The notes under the pieces: model-generated
The model's database searches: none
Seen by the model: the letters and a program-made list of their open reading frames with translations, nothing else
What the model was told of the DNA's origin: nothing
Shown here: one piece after another, positions 53,164 to 60,989 of the stretch
Numbering within the stretch: the stretch's first letter is position 1
Layout: each line of letters begins with the position of its first letter
Translations under genes and position numbers: made by a program
NCBI RefSeq assembly: GCF_030131845.1
Contig: NZ_JASKYM010000006.1
Location: 81,563 to 145,562, forward strand
Source of the DNA: Romboutsia sedimentorum
Lineage (GTDB): Bacteria; Bacillota; Clostridia; Peptostreptococcales; Peptostreptococcaceae
Direction of reading: 5' to 3'
Length of the DNA: 64,000 nt

Positions 53164-53673
53164 TTATAATTCAATTAAAAATTGATTACATAATTTTCCA
53201 TCGTCCTCTATAGTCTTAAATGGTATTCCATTGTTAGCTCTTATAACTTTTTCAGAACGTATATTACTAGATTCACAATTTAATATAGCTTTATCAATAC
53301 CCATTTGTTTTGCAAGAGGTAAAGCTAGTTCTAATATTTTAGTACCATACCCCTTACCTCTATACTTTTGAGCAATATCGTATCCGATATGACCGTCAAT
53401 TGGGTCACCTTTATGCCTAATTCTGATTACTCCTAAGACTTTGTTACTTTCATTTACTAACCAAAAAGTAGAGTATGGAACATAACCTTCAGGTAAATCA
53501 ATTCCTTTTGCATAATTATTTAATTTTTCTATATATTGTTCAAAGTTGTCTAATGCTTTTTTATAATTATTAAAATACTCTGTATCACCACTAGTTTTAT
53601 AGTCATTTATATTCTCTAAAAAGCTTTCTTTATAGAAAATGCTTGGTGATTTTAATTCTATATTTTCCAACAT
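53164..53673 (-). CDS. GNAT family acetyltransferase
   Basis: A 169-residue acetyltransferase with the acetyl-CoA loop DIAQKYRGKGYGTKILELAL and the C-terminal AILNCESSNIRSEKVIRANNG. The SESLN/NxRSExV ending resembles the RimJ/RimL or streptothricin-like type. Acceptor unknown. AAGGGGTGG precedes the ATG. Confidence 0.88.
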   Translation of the reverse strand: MLENIELKSPSIFYKESFLENINDYKTSGDTEYFNNYKKALDNFEQYIEKLNNYAKGIDLPEGYVPYSTFWLVNESNKVLGVIRIRHKGDPIDGHIGYDIAQKYRGKGYGTKILELALPLAKQMGIDKAILNCESSNIRSEKVIRANNGIPFKTIEDDGKLCNQFLIEL

Positions 53674-53785
53674 ATCTCCACCCCTTTTAAAAATATTTTA
53701 TTTGATTTAATGATGTCATTTGGTTTGGAAAATTTCAACTAGTATTTAACCGCCATCCCTAATATAATTGTTGAATCTATTAGGG

Positions 53786-53850
53786 TATCTATTACAAGTG
53801 TTAAAAATACTAATTTTTATCTAATTAGCCCCTAAGTAGCAATCTTAGCT
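53786..53850. repeat. Dispersed 3'-end repeat (variant 2), copy
   Basis: TTACAAGTGTTAAAAATACTA then ATTAGCCCCTAAGTAGCAAT (quoted in pieces), downstream of the minus-strand gene at 53887; compare 22448-22520 and 57085-57160. Confidence 0.55.
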
Positions 53851-53886
53851 CTTTCACTCAATTAAATAAATTTATCCACGCTCATT

Positions 53887-54252
53887 TTAAAATGAAAAAC
53901 TTTTAAGTTCTAGTCCCTTAACAACTCCACTTGACCAACTATCATTAACCTTTTCTTCTTTCTCATTCATACTATCTGATTTTTTATTTTTGTTAAACTT
54001 TTTAGAATTAATTTTTTTCATTTGAGATTTTTCTTTCAAATTTTTATCTTTATATTCTTCAAACTTTAAAATTCCAAAATTTTTAACCATAGCTTGCTCT
54101 GTAATAATCCAAGTTGTCCCGATTTTTTTTATATCTTCATCAATAACAAACTTACCACGAGCCACCTTTTTTCTCAAACAAGAAGTATCTATTCCATATA
54201 TTTCTTCTATATCTAAAAACGTATATAATCCTTTAAAACTCCCAATTGCCAT
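53887..54252 (-). CDS. Putative HTH DNA-binding protein
   Basis: A 121-residue protein whose first 65 residues (FLDIEEIYGIDTSCLRKKVA, KKIGTTWIITEQAMVKNFG) match the short helix-turn-helix proteins often found on clostridial plasmids; the rest is a Lys/Asn-rich tail. AAGGAGG precedes the ATG. The start and promoter of a second, destroyed copy lie at 19958-20118. Confidence 0.65.
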   Translation of the reverse strand: MAIGSFKGLYTFLDIEEIYGIDTSCLRKKVARGKFVIDEDIKKIGTTWIITEQAMVKNFGILKFEEYKDKNLKEKSQMKKINSKKFNKNKKSDSMNEKEEKVNDSWSSGVVKGLELKSFSF

Positions 54253-54383
54253 AACATTACCTCCTTAAACCTTCTATGCTTTATATATTCTACAAAACAA
54301 AACGAATCCATTTTTATTTTCACGCAAGCGTGACAAATTAAGGATTAATCATAAACAATGATGTCACGTTTACGGGACATTAC
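54253..54383. repeat. Promoter-region repeat, copy 2 (partner 19988-20118)
   Basis: The upstream region of the gene at 53887, including CACGCAAGCGTGaC and a hairpin ATGTCACG-TTTA-CGgGACAT. It matches the truncated copy at the right edge of the G+C-rich block. Confidence 0.8.
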
Positions 54384-54440
54384 TTGCGTATTTATTAGTT
54401 TATCAATGTCTTGTTTGCGTGACATTTACATATTACATAA

Positions 54441-54522
54441 TTAACAAGTTGTGCTTAAAGTTTTTAAATTTTGATAAATCGTGATTCTTAGAATAAACTG
54501 CTATTATCATTAAGGCAATAAC
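54441..54522 (-). pseudogene. 3' remnant of the small membrane gene at 22529
   Basis: The minus strand encodes AVYSKNHDLSKFKNFKHNLL, nearly the same as the end of the 22529-22744 protein, without a start. It is followed at 54553-54607 by a scrap of the Rpn tail (MSADSNYRYMYEKR), so this stretch is a patchwork of gene ends. Confidence 0.7.
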
Positions 54523-54552
54523 TGATAATAGAGAGCATATCAATATCGAGAT

Positions 54553-54607
54553 ACAAGTTAAAAATGAGTGCAGATTCAAATTACAGATATATGTATGAAA
54601 AAAGACA
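54553..54607 (+). pseudogene. Rpn-type nuclease tail remnant, copy 3
   Basis: KMSADSNYRYMYEKRH matches KMSVDSKDRYMYEKRK in the gene at 40994. It is followed by a hairpin AAGACAcCTT..AAGaTGTCTT and a piece of the 3'-end repeat (CCCTAAAGAGAAATTT). Confidence 0.6.
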
Positions 54608-54671
54608 CCTTGAATTATCTAAGATGTCTTTGACTATGCCCTAAAGAGAAATTTAAAAACCAGTGTAAAAC

Positions 54672-55610
54672 CTAATTAGTAATGTCTTCGTTTTTTTCTT
54701 TATCTACTGAACTATCTCCCTTTTTAGTAAGTGAAAGCATTGAGATTGTGATAATTATACATAATGCACCTATCCATTGTATCAAACTGAAAGTTACATT
54801 TAAGAAAACTATTGAAAGAATAGATGCTGACAATGGTTCTATACAAGTAAATACACTAGCCTCATATGGTTCAATATATTTTAGACTTTCTAAATAACAA
54901 TAAAATGCAATTAAAGTTCCAAATAATACTACAAAAATAATAGCCAAGAATGACTCAAATGACCAACTTCCTACACAATTAAATGGAGACTGTACAAAAC
55001 TAAAAGCAATTCCACCAATAAGCATACCCCATCCGACTACACATAGTGATCCATACTTTTTTAATAATGAAGAAGGTTGTAATGTATATATAGCGCATGC
55101 AAAAGCAGATAATACTCCCCAAAAAATAGCCGGTTTTGATATTGCTAAACTGTTTAAATTTCCCTTTGTAATAATTAAAAAAGTTCCTAAGATTGCCATA
55201 AACACGCAAGCTACTTGTTTTAATGTTGGAAGTTTTTTATTATAAAAAGCTAAATATATTGTAATAATCACTGGTGATAAATATTGAAGTATTGTTGCAG
55301 TTGCAGCATTTCCATGATGTATCGCCGCGAAGTAAGAATATTGAACCCCCAACATTCCCAGTATAGAAAATATTAAAATTTTAATAATATTTTCTTTTTT
55401 GCTCCATATCTCAAATACACTCTTATCACCTTTAATCAAAGAAAAAGTTAAAATAATTGCTCCAGAAAATATCATTCTTATAACAACAAGCCACTCTGGT
55501 GCAAAGTTTTTGCTTTGAAATAAATATTGAGCTACGACTCCAGAAATTCCCCAAAGTAATGTTCCAAGCATTACTAGAAATATCCCTTTTACCCTTAAAG
55601 AATCTTTCAT
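54672..55610 (-). CDS. EamA/DMT family transporter
   Basis: A 312-residue protein with ten membrane helices in two EamA repeats (GTLLWGISGVVAQYLF at the start of the first; FWGVLSAFACAIYTLQP at the start of the second; PLSASILSIVFLN in the last). DMT proteins export amino acids or metabolites. It is divergent from the AraC-type regulator at 55796, which probably controls it. The ATG at 55610 follows AAAGGAAAT. Confidence 0.9.
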   Translation of the reverse strand: MKDSLRVKGIFLVMLGTLLWGISGVVAQYLFQSKNFAPEWLVVIRMIFSGAIILTFSLIKGDKSVFEIWSKKENIIKILIFSILGMLGVQYSYFAAIHHGNAATATILQYLSPVIITIYLAFYNKKLPTLKQVACVFMAILGTFLIITKGNLNSLAISKPAIFWGVLSAFACAIYTLQPSSLLKKYGSLCVVGWGMLIGGIAFSFVQSPFNCVGSWSFESFLAIIFVVLFGTLIAFYCYLESLKYIEPYEASVFTCIEPLSASILSIVFLNVTFSLIQWIGALCIIITISMLSLTKKGDSSVDKEKNEDITN

Positions 55611-55795
55611 AAAATTTATTTCCTTTCTGTACAAAATTTATATTTATAAATATTAAAAAAATTTTAATTATCTATATATTTGATAGTATAATTATATTGA
55701 CATTAAAGTTATATTTATACAATAATATAATCAATAAATATAACTATATTGACTTAACTCAATTTAAACCCCAGTTTTTAATAAAGGAGAATACT

Positions 55796-56707
55796 ATGCA
55801 AATTCATAATATAATTATTGATGAAAACCAAAAAGAAACAACTAAACATGGCTCTGTGGAGTTTCCTATTGCTATCTATTCAACTCAGATTAATAAAAAT
55901 ATATTAGGTTTTATTGATTGGCATTGGCATGAAGAACTTCAGTTTTGTATTGTTACAAAAGGAACTGTAAGTTTTAATATTGAAGAGGAGACAGTAATTT
56001 TATCGCAAGGAGAAGGTCTATTTATCAATTCACAACAACTACATAATGCAAAAAACTATAAAGATATTGATAGTTCTTATATTTGTTTTGACTTTCACCC
56101 AAACCTAATCTACGGTTTTGTAGGAAATGTAATAAATATAAAATATATTCGCCCCTATGTAGGCAATTCTATGATTAGATATTGTATTTTGAAAAATGAC
56201 AGTGAGTGGAAATCTGATATCTTAAAAGATCTTTTGCTAATTCATAAGGAATATACTGAAAAAAATGTTGGATTTGAATTACAAATACTTGTTTCGATTT
56301 TAGGTATATGGAATAATATGGTTAAGAACTACCTAGCATCATTTTATAATGATAAACTTATTCATAATACCTCTCGACTAAAGAAAATTATTAATTATAT
56401 ACATAATCATTATATGGAAAAGATTAATTTAAAAGATATATCAGATGAAGTTAACCTCTCAAAGAGTGCATGTTGTAGAGAATTTAAAAAATATATGAAT
56501 TGTTCTATTTTTGAATATATTACTAATTATAGATTAGTCATTAGTGAAAATTTATTAATTACAACAAATGAGTCTATTACTAATATAGCTTATCAATGTG
56601 GTTTTGGAAGTGCTAGTTACTTTATTGAAAAATTCAAATTACAAACTGGAGTTTCACCTTTTATTTATCGAAAGGAAAAACAAGCAATTAGTGATAATGT
56701 ATTATAG
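55796..56707 (+). CDS. AraC family transcriptional regulator
   Basis: A 303-residue regulator: N-terminal cupin-like domain (GFIDWHWHEELQFCIVTKG, ILSQGEGLFINSQQLHNA) and two C-terminal helix-turn-helix units (INLKDISDEVNLSKSACCRE and SITNIAYQCGFGSASYFIEK, then FKLQTGVSPFIYRK). The ATG at 55796 lies six bases after AAAGGAG. It is back to back with the EamA transporter, the usual target arrangement for a small-molecule-sensing activator. Confidence 0.92.
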   Translation: MQIHNIIIDENQKETTKHGSVEFPIAIYSTQINKNILGFIDWHWHEELQFCIVTKGTVSFNIEEETVILSQGEGLFINSQQLHNAKNYKDIDSSYICFDFHPNLIYGFVGNVINIKYIRPYVGNSMIRYCILKNDSEWKSDILKDLLLIHKEYTEKNVGFELQILVSILGIWNNMVKNYLASFYNDKLIHNTSRLKKIINYIHNHYMEKINLKDISDEVNLSKSACCREFKKYMNCSIFEYITNYRLVISENLLITTNESITNIAYQCGFGSASYFIEKFKLQTGVSPFIYRKEKQAISDNVL

Positions 56708-57046
56708 TTAATATTTTAGTTTTATTTTTTTTTTGCTAGACCATTGCATTGGCTTACTTCTAACTCCATTTATATCTCACCCACTTTTTAAAATTAAATA
56801 TGTTAAAAAATCCAATAACACCAAGTACAGATCCTCAAATAATAAAAAGACAAGAAAAAAAATTTTATGAAGCATTTTTAAAAAATTTAGAAGAAATATA
56901 AAATTATAATGAACATCTAAAACCTAACATCTCATCATAACACTTTCTAGGAATTTTAACTGTTTTATTGCTAACCATTTTAACTTCATTTAGAGTTTAT
57001 GGTGAAACATTAACTAAATGGAAAGAGTTTTGTAATAAATATAGAA
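56708..57046. other. Gene-poor stretch
   Basis: A 34-codon frame at about 56799-56903 (MLKNPITPSTDPQIIKRQEK) has no ribosome binding site. A later scrap (TVLLLTILTSFRVYGETL) hints at a lost membrane gene. Nothing is well supported. Confidence 0.35.
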
Positions 57047-57084
57047 AAGGCAAATTTAATTTTATTAAGTTTGCCCTTTTTTTG
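57047..57084 (+). terminator. Terminator-like hairpin with T7
   Basis: AAAAGGCAAATTTAAT pairs imperfectly with ATTAAGTTTGCCCTTTT and runs into T7. Confidence 0.65.
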
Positions 57085-57160
57085 TTTATATATATTACAA
57101 GTGTTGAAAACACTACTTTTCTTATAACTAATCCATAAATAGCAATTTTAGGACTTGTTA
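57085..57160. repeat. Dispersed 3'-end repeat (variant 2), copy
   Basis: TTACAAGTGTTGAAAACACT then ATAACTAATCCATAAATAGC and AATTTTAGGACTTGTTA, matching 22448-22520 and 53786-53850. Here it is not next to any surviving minus-strand gene, which suggests that one was lost. Confidence 0.6.
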
Positions 57161-57223
57161 AAATATTTATTTAAACAATTTGATATAATAGAATTAATAC
57201 TTTTATGAAAGGGGGGAAAATAA

Positions 57224-57535
57224 ATGTTAAATATATTAATAGGTCTTTGGTTTATAGATAGAGGGAATAGACTAAAGAAAACTAAAAATCTAAAAAGATA
57301 CACACTTGACTGTCCTGAAAGAATAAAAGATAAGGATGGATATATAGATTTATTTTCTAAATCATATTTTTTAACCGGTATAATTTCAATTATTTTAGGG
57401 TTAATTATGACATTAGATAAATTTATTATTGAAGTACCATTAGAGATAGCAATATTGTTAGTAAGTCTATTCATTATATTCATTCTTGCAGAGGTAATTA
57501 TAATAAAGAAAAAAAGGTACAAATTTATTCAATAA
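57224..57535 (+). CDS. Hypothetical two-helix membrane protein, DUF3784-like
   Basis: A 103-residue protein with an N-terminal hydrophobic start (LNILIGLWFID), a charged stretch and two membrane helices (YFLTGIISIILGLIMTL, IAILLVSLFIIFILAEVIII). GAAAGGGGGG precedes the ATG. The pattern is like DUF3784 proteins but the match is not firm. Confidence 0.65.
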   Translation: MLNILIGLWFIDRGNRLKKTKNLKRYTLDCPERIKDKDGYIDLFSKSYFLTGIISIILGLIMTLDKFIIEVPLEIAILLVSLFIIFILAEVIIIKKKRYKFIQ

Positions 57536-57544
57536 GATTGAGAC

Positions 57545-57640
57545 ATAAAAATACTCTAAAAACACATTTAAAGGTATCTAGTAAAAATGCTCTTATGATC
57601 CAAGTAAATGGATTTTAAGAGCATTACTTTTATTTAAACA
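57545..57640. repeat. Dispersed 3'-end repeat (variant 1), copy E
   Basis: The left arm TTTAAAGGTATCTAGTAAAA and hairpin ATGCTCTTATGATCCA..TGGATTTTAAGAGCAT (57586-57625), directly after the plus-strand gene at 57224. The stem has compensating changes (CCC to CTC with GGG to GAG), so pairing is kept. Confidence 0.8.
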
Positions 57641-57752
57641 GTTTGAATTTTAAATTCATTTATAACGTAATTTAACTAAATATTTTTCTATATTAAGTTT
57701 AGATTGTTTGGTAAAATTAGGTAAACTAATAAATCAACTAGGGGGGTAACAT

Positions 57753-58448
57753 ATGAACATTTCAAATATAGGCAGTAGTAGCCTACGATTACGAAGTTAC
57801 AACAGTAGCTCTTTAATAAAAATACAAATCAATACTTCTACTAGCAAAGAAAATACAGACATATCATTAAAAGAATTAAAAGCTATTAATAATGCTAAGC
57901 ACTTAGCTCGAGAAGACTTAGATGCTACATATAATTCACATATAAATAAAAAACTTGAAGAATCTTTAGAACATAAATTATCACAGCTTAATGAAATGAA
58001 AAGTGGGATTGAGGATAAAGATGAAAAAAATGATGTAGTAGATGATTCAGTAAAAAATACTAAAGTTAACAGTTATGTCAAGAACACAGGAGAAATTAAA
58101 GATAAAAAAGAAACTTTACTTAGTGAAGATGAACAGATTAGTCTTCAAGATATAAATAAGAAAATATCTGAAACTAATAGTGGGTTAAAGGAAATTAGAA
58201 TTTTAGGTAAAGAGTTGAGTAAACAGTCTGAAATGATTGATGATAGAATATCTACGTTTAAAAAAATGTATGGTAATGACATTTTTAAAATGGCAGAGAA
58301 AGAAGCAGTTTTAAAACAAGTCTATGATGCTCGCAACAATCCATTGATTAAAGAGTTAAAGAGTACTTTTGATGAGATTATAGAGTTGGAAAAACAATTA
58401 AAAGATAAATTAAATAAAGAGCAATCAGAAGATAAAAAAGAAATATAA
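57753..58448 (+). CDS. Coiled-coil protein of unknown family, copy 2
   Basis: A 231-residue paralogue of the gene at 49754 with the same length and no gaps (LEESLEHKLSQLNEMKSGIE, ETNSGLKEIRILGKELSKQS, LKSTFDEIIELEKQLKDKLN). AGGGGGGT precedes the ATG. Most changes are conservative, so both copies look functional. It runs directly into a decayed replication-leader repeat. Confidence 0.75.
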   Translation: MNISNIGSSSLRLRSYNSSSLIKIQINTSTSKENTDISLKELKAINNAKHLAREDLDATYNSHINKKLEESLEHKLSQLNEMKSGIEDKDEKNDVVDDSVKNTKVNSYVKNTGEIKDKKETLLSEDEQISLQDINKKISETNSGLKEIRILGKELSKQSEMIDDRISTFKKMYGNDIFKMAEKEAVLKQVYDARNNPLIKELKSTFDEIIELEKQLKDKLNKEQSEDKKEI

Positions 58449-58469
58449 TTATATGATTTGAAAATTTTC

Positions 58470-58600
58470 AAACTATATAAAAACTCTATATAAAGATTTC
58501 TTATCTTCTTAGGGTTCTTGTTAAAAACTAGGAATTCAGTTTGCCTACCATGATCCTAGCTTTTTTTATTATCTGATTATTATAGATGAATTGTAGCAAA
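58470..58600 (+). repeat. Decayed replication-leader repeat, copy 2
   Basis: AACTATATAAAAACTCT, TTATCTTCTTAGGGTTCTTG, then AAACTAGGA..TCCTAGCTTTTTTT, matching 32358-32480. The promoter part is missing, replaced by the duplicated coiled-coil unit, and no Rep-like gene follows on the minus strand. Confidence 0.7.
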
Positions 58601-58646
58601 AAAGTATTTTTTACCATTTAATATCTATATTATATAAATTGATTAT

Positions 58647-58844
58647 CTATTTTTTAGATTTCTTTGATTTCTTTTTATACTTTTCTTCATAAGCCATCAG
58701 AGCTTGTTCATTAAGTGTAACTTCGCTAAACATTTTACTAATTATATCTTCTAAAACTTCTGATACTGTCCTGTTATTTTCAGCTTTGTGCTTAGGTTTA
58801 TTTATTAAATCTAATACACTTATATTGAATGAATTTTTGTGCAA
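58647..58844 (-). CDS. Hypothetical small basic protein after the beta-lactamase
   Basis: A 65-residue protein (VSEVLEDIISKMFSEVTLNE then a KKKSKKSKK tail) starting at TTG 58844, three bases after the beta-lactamase stop. Not recognised. It could be a short tail gene of the same transcript or a remnant. Confidence 0.4.
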   Translation of the reverse strand: MHKNSFNISVLDLINKPKHKAENNRTVSEVLEDIISKMFSEVTLNEQALMAYEEKYKKKSKKSKK

Positions 58845-58846
58845 TT

Positions 58847-59779
58847 TTAAGACACTAACCCATTTTGTATATAATCAAATATAATTCTAGAAGCATCTTT
58901 AATTAGCTTATTGTCATAATCAGCATCTTTTTCATCTTTCTTTGATAATACCGCAACCACTATAGGTTTTCTATTTGGTGGTGTTACTATAGCAATATCA
59001 TTTCTTGTTCCATAAGATCCTGCTCCACTCTTATCGGCAACAGCCCAATTTTTTGGAGCGCCTGCACGAATTAATTCATCTCCAGTTTCATTGTTTGACA
59101 TCCAATCTATAAATATCTTTTGCTTATCTTGTGTTAATACTTTTTTAGTTGCATACTCTTTTAAGTCCATTACTAATTGTTTTGGTGTACTAGTATCTCT
59201 AATATCACCAGGTGTAGCTTCGTTTAATTCTGTTTCTTTACGTGAAGAATCAGTGACTGTATCACCTAATTTATTAAGAGCTGTTTTAAAACCATTGGGA
59301 CCATCTATAAGCTCAAATAAAAGATTACCTGCTGTATTATCACTTTGACCTACTGCTGCCTCACAAATTTCCTCAATAGTCATACCTGTATCAAGCTTAT
59401 CTTTAGCAACAGGAGCGTAAGATAATACATCTTCTTTAGTAAAGTTAACTACTTGCTTAAGGTCTTCTATTGAATATTTATCTAACACTGCGCCTGCAGC
59501 TAAAGCTTTATATGTAGAACAATATGCAAATCTTTCATCTGAATTATATGAGATTTCTTTATTTGTTTCCGTATCAAAAGCATAAACACCAAGTTTAACA
59601 CCATAATCATCTTCAAGTTTAGCAAATTCTGCACTATATTCTTTATCAATCTTTTTATTTGTGTCCTCTTTTGAAGACTTATTTTCTAAATTACTACATC
59701 CAGTAAGAAAAAATAAAACCATTAGTACAAGTATACTCACATTAAATTTCTTTGATTTTATATTTATAAGTTTTTTCAT
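58847..59779 (-). CDS. bla: Class A beta-lactamase (lipoprotein)
   Basis: A 310-residue serine beta-lactamase. A lipoprotein signal ends LFFLTGCS, so it is anchored outside the membrane. Catalytic motifs are complete: Ser-x-x-Lys in CSTYKALA, SDN in VGQSDNTAGN, the general base Glu in RKETELNEATPGD and KSG (in place of KTG) in VADKSGAGS. It hydrolyses penicillins; a spectrum cannot be predicted. The ATG at 59779 lies five bases after AGGAGG. A two-component system follows divergently at 60294, but the shared 11-bp repeat motif is not seen in this promoter. Confidence 0.95.
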   Translation of the reverse strand: MKKLINIKSKKFNVSILVLMVLFFLTGCSNLENKSSKEDTNKKIDKEYSAEFAKLEDDYGVKLGVYAFDTETNKEISYNSDERFAYCSTYKALAAGAVLDKYSIEDLKQVVNFTKEDVLSYAPVAKDKLDTGMTIEEICEAAVGQSDNTAGNLLFELIDGPNGFKTALNKLGDTVTDSSRKETELNEATPGDIRDTSTPKQLVMDLKEYATKKVLTQDKQKIFIDWMSNNETGDELIRAGAPKNWAVADKSGAGSYGTRNDIAIVTPPNRKPIVVAVLSKKDEKDADYDNKLIKDASRIIFDYIQNGLVS

Positions 59780-59879
59780 CAAAACCTCCTAGTTATTAAT
59801 ACATTTATCGCTGTTAACTCTAATTAGACATCTAACATATATGCCTTTCCATCATAATATATCATCCATATCAAAATTA

Positions 59880-60020
59880 TTGACTATATATGAATATGTA
59901 TGATAACATTAATTCATAATAACAATATAAAAAATCTCTTATGAGAGTTCTCTCTTATCAAGAGTGTTATAGCAAAAGCTAGGAGTAAGTCGCCAAACTT
60001 ATAGACTCCTAGCTTTTTTA
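59880..60020 (+). ncRNA. Putative antisense-type RNA, copy 3
   Basis: A promoter TTGACT (59880-59885) with a GATAAC -10 about 16 bases later should start an RNA near 59915. It would end at AAAAGCTAGGAG..CTCCTAGCTTTTTT near 60019. The hairpin and the AGTTCTCTCTTATC segment correspond to the copy at 32313-32455. The loop differs, so it would be a distinct incompatibility type if functional. It is upstream of, and antisense to, any leader of the beta-lactamase gene. Confidence 0.5.
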
Positions 60021-60208
60021 TATTTAATTTTCGATTTCTTTATCCAAATTTTAACATATTCAACTATATTAGTATATATCATTTAATCATTTCCTAGTTT
60101 GCTATATTTCTCATTTTTACTATTGACTTTACTCTACAAGGGGTAGAGTTAGTAAAATGCTAATTTTACTAGAATTAATAAGTGTTCCAATAAATTAATT
60201 TATAAAAC

Positions 60209-60226
60209 TGCCATAAAATTGCCATA
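60209..60226 (+). promoter_or_regulatory. TGCCATA direct repeat, regulator promoter
   Basis: TGCCATA-N4-TGCCATA with an 11-base period, 68 bases before the response regulator. The same repeat lies before the secreted protein gene at 62399-62416. It is the likely binding site of the regulator. Confidence 0.7.
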
Positions 60227-60293
60227 CTACTATAGATAAATTTGAAAATTTACTATGATATAATATTATAAAAAAGAAAAGGAGTGAGTTTTT

Positions 60294-60986
60294 ATCAGTA
60301 GACACTTAATATATATAGCAGATGATGATAAAAATATTTGTAACATACTAAAATCACAGTTACAAAGTGAAAATTATAAAACAGAAGAATTTTTAAATGG
60401 TCAAGATTTATTAAATAGATTTAAAGAAAAACCTTGTGAATTAATTATAACGGATATAATGATGCCTAATATGAGTGGATATGAATTATGTAGAGCAATA
60501 AGAGATATTAGTAATGTTCCAATAATTATGATTTCAGCTAAAGATGAAGAAATAGATAAAATATTAGGGTTAGAACTTGGAAGTGATGATTATATATCTA
60601 AACCTTTTAGCCTTAGAGAAGTAACTATAAAGGCTAGAAATATGTTACGTAGAGCAAATAATCATTCTTTTAATACAGATAATACAGATGAAAAATTAAT
60701 ATTAAAAGATCTAGAAATAATTAAATCAAGAAGAGCTATATTAATACATGGACAAGAATTAAAAGTAACAACTAAGGAGTATGAGCTATTAGAACTACTT
60801 ATAGAAAATAAGAATAAACCATTTTCTAGAGAATCAATTATAGAAAAAGTGTGGGGATATGATTACTATGGTGACACTAGACAAGTAGATCACTTAATTA
60901 AAAGGTTAAGAAAGAAAATGCTACTTGAAGGTTCTGAATGTAAGATAGAGACTCTATGGGGATATGGATATAAGGTGAGTGATTAA
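60294..60986 (+). CDS. OmpR-family response regulator with an ATC start
   Basis: A 230-residue regulator: receiver with the acidic group ADDDK, phospho-Asp in LIITDIMMPNMSG and Lys in ISKPFS, then a winged helix (VTTKEYELLELLIENKNKPF, DTRQVDHLIKRLRKK, LWGYGYKVSD). The conserved N-terminus SRHLIYIADDDKNI begins right after ATC at 60294-60296, nine bases after AAAGGAG. No ATG, GTG or TTG lies in frame between the upstream stop (60282 region) and residue 56. Either AUC is used as start or an ATG to ATC change has crippled the gene. The kinase follows after 3 bases. Confidence 0.85.
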   Translation: MSRHLIYIADDDKNICNILKSQLQSENYKTEEFLNGQDLLNRFKEKPCELIITDIMMPNMSGYELCRAIRDISNVPIIMISAKDEEIDKILGLELGSDDYISKPFSLREVTIKARNMLRRANNHSFNTDNTDEKLILKDLEIIKSRRAILIHGQELKVTTKEYELLELLIENKNKPFSRESIIEKVWGYDYYGDTRQVDHLIKRLRKKMLLEGSECKIETLWGYGYKVSD

Positions 60987-60989
60987 AAC

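Noticed and set aside
56799..56903. A 34-codon plus-strand frame
   Set aside because: It has no ribosome binding site and no support beyond an open frame.
57148..57522. A 124-codon minus-strand frame
   Set aside because: It is antisense to the gene at 57224, which has a strong ribosome binding site and a sensible membrane-protein sequence; the minus frame has neither.
22448..57640. Dispersed repeats as a CRISPR or tandem array
   Set aside because: Copies are kilobases apart and each sits at a gene end; there is no array.
58847..60226. Control of the beta-lactamase by the adjacent two-component system
   Set aside because: The TGCCATA repeat found at the two other promoters is absent upstream of the beta-lactamase gene.
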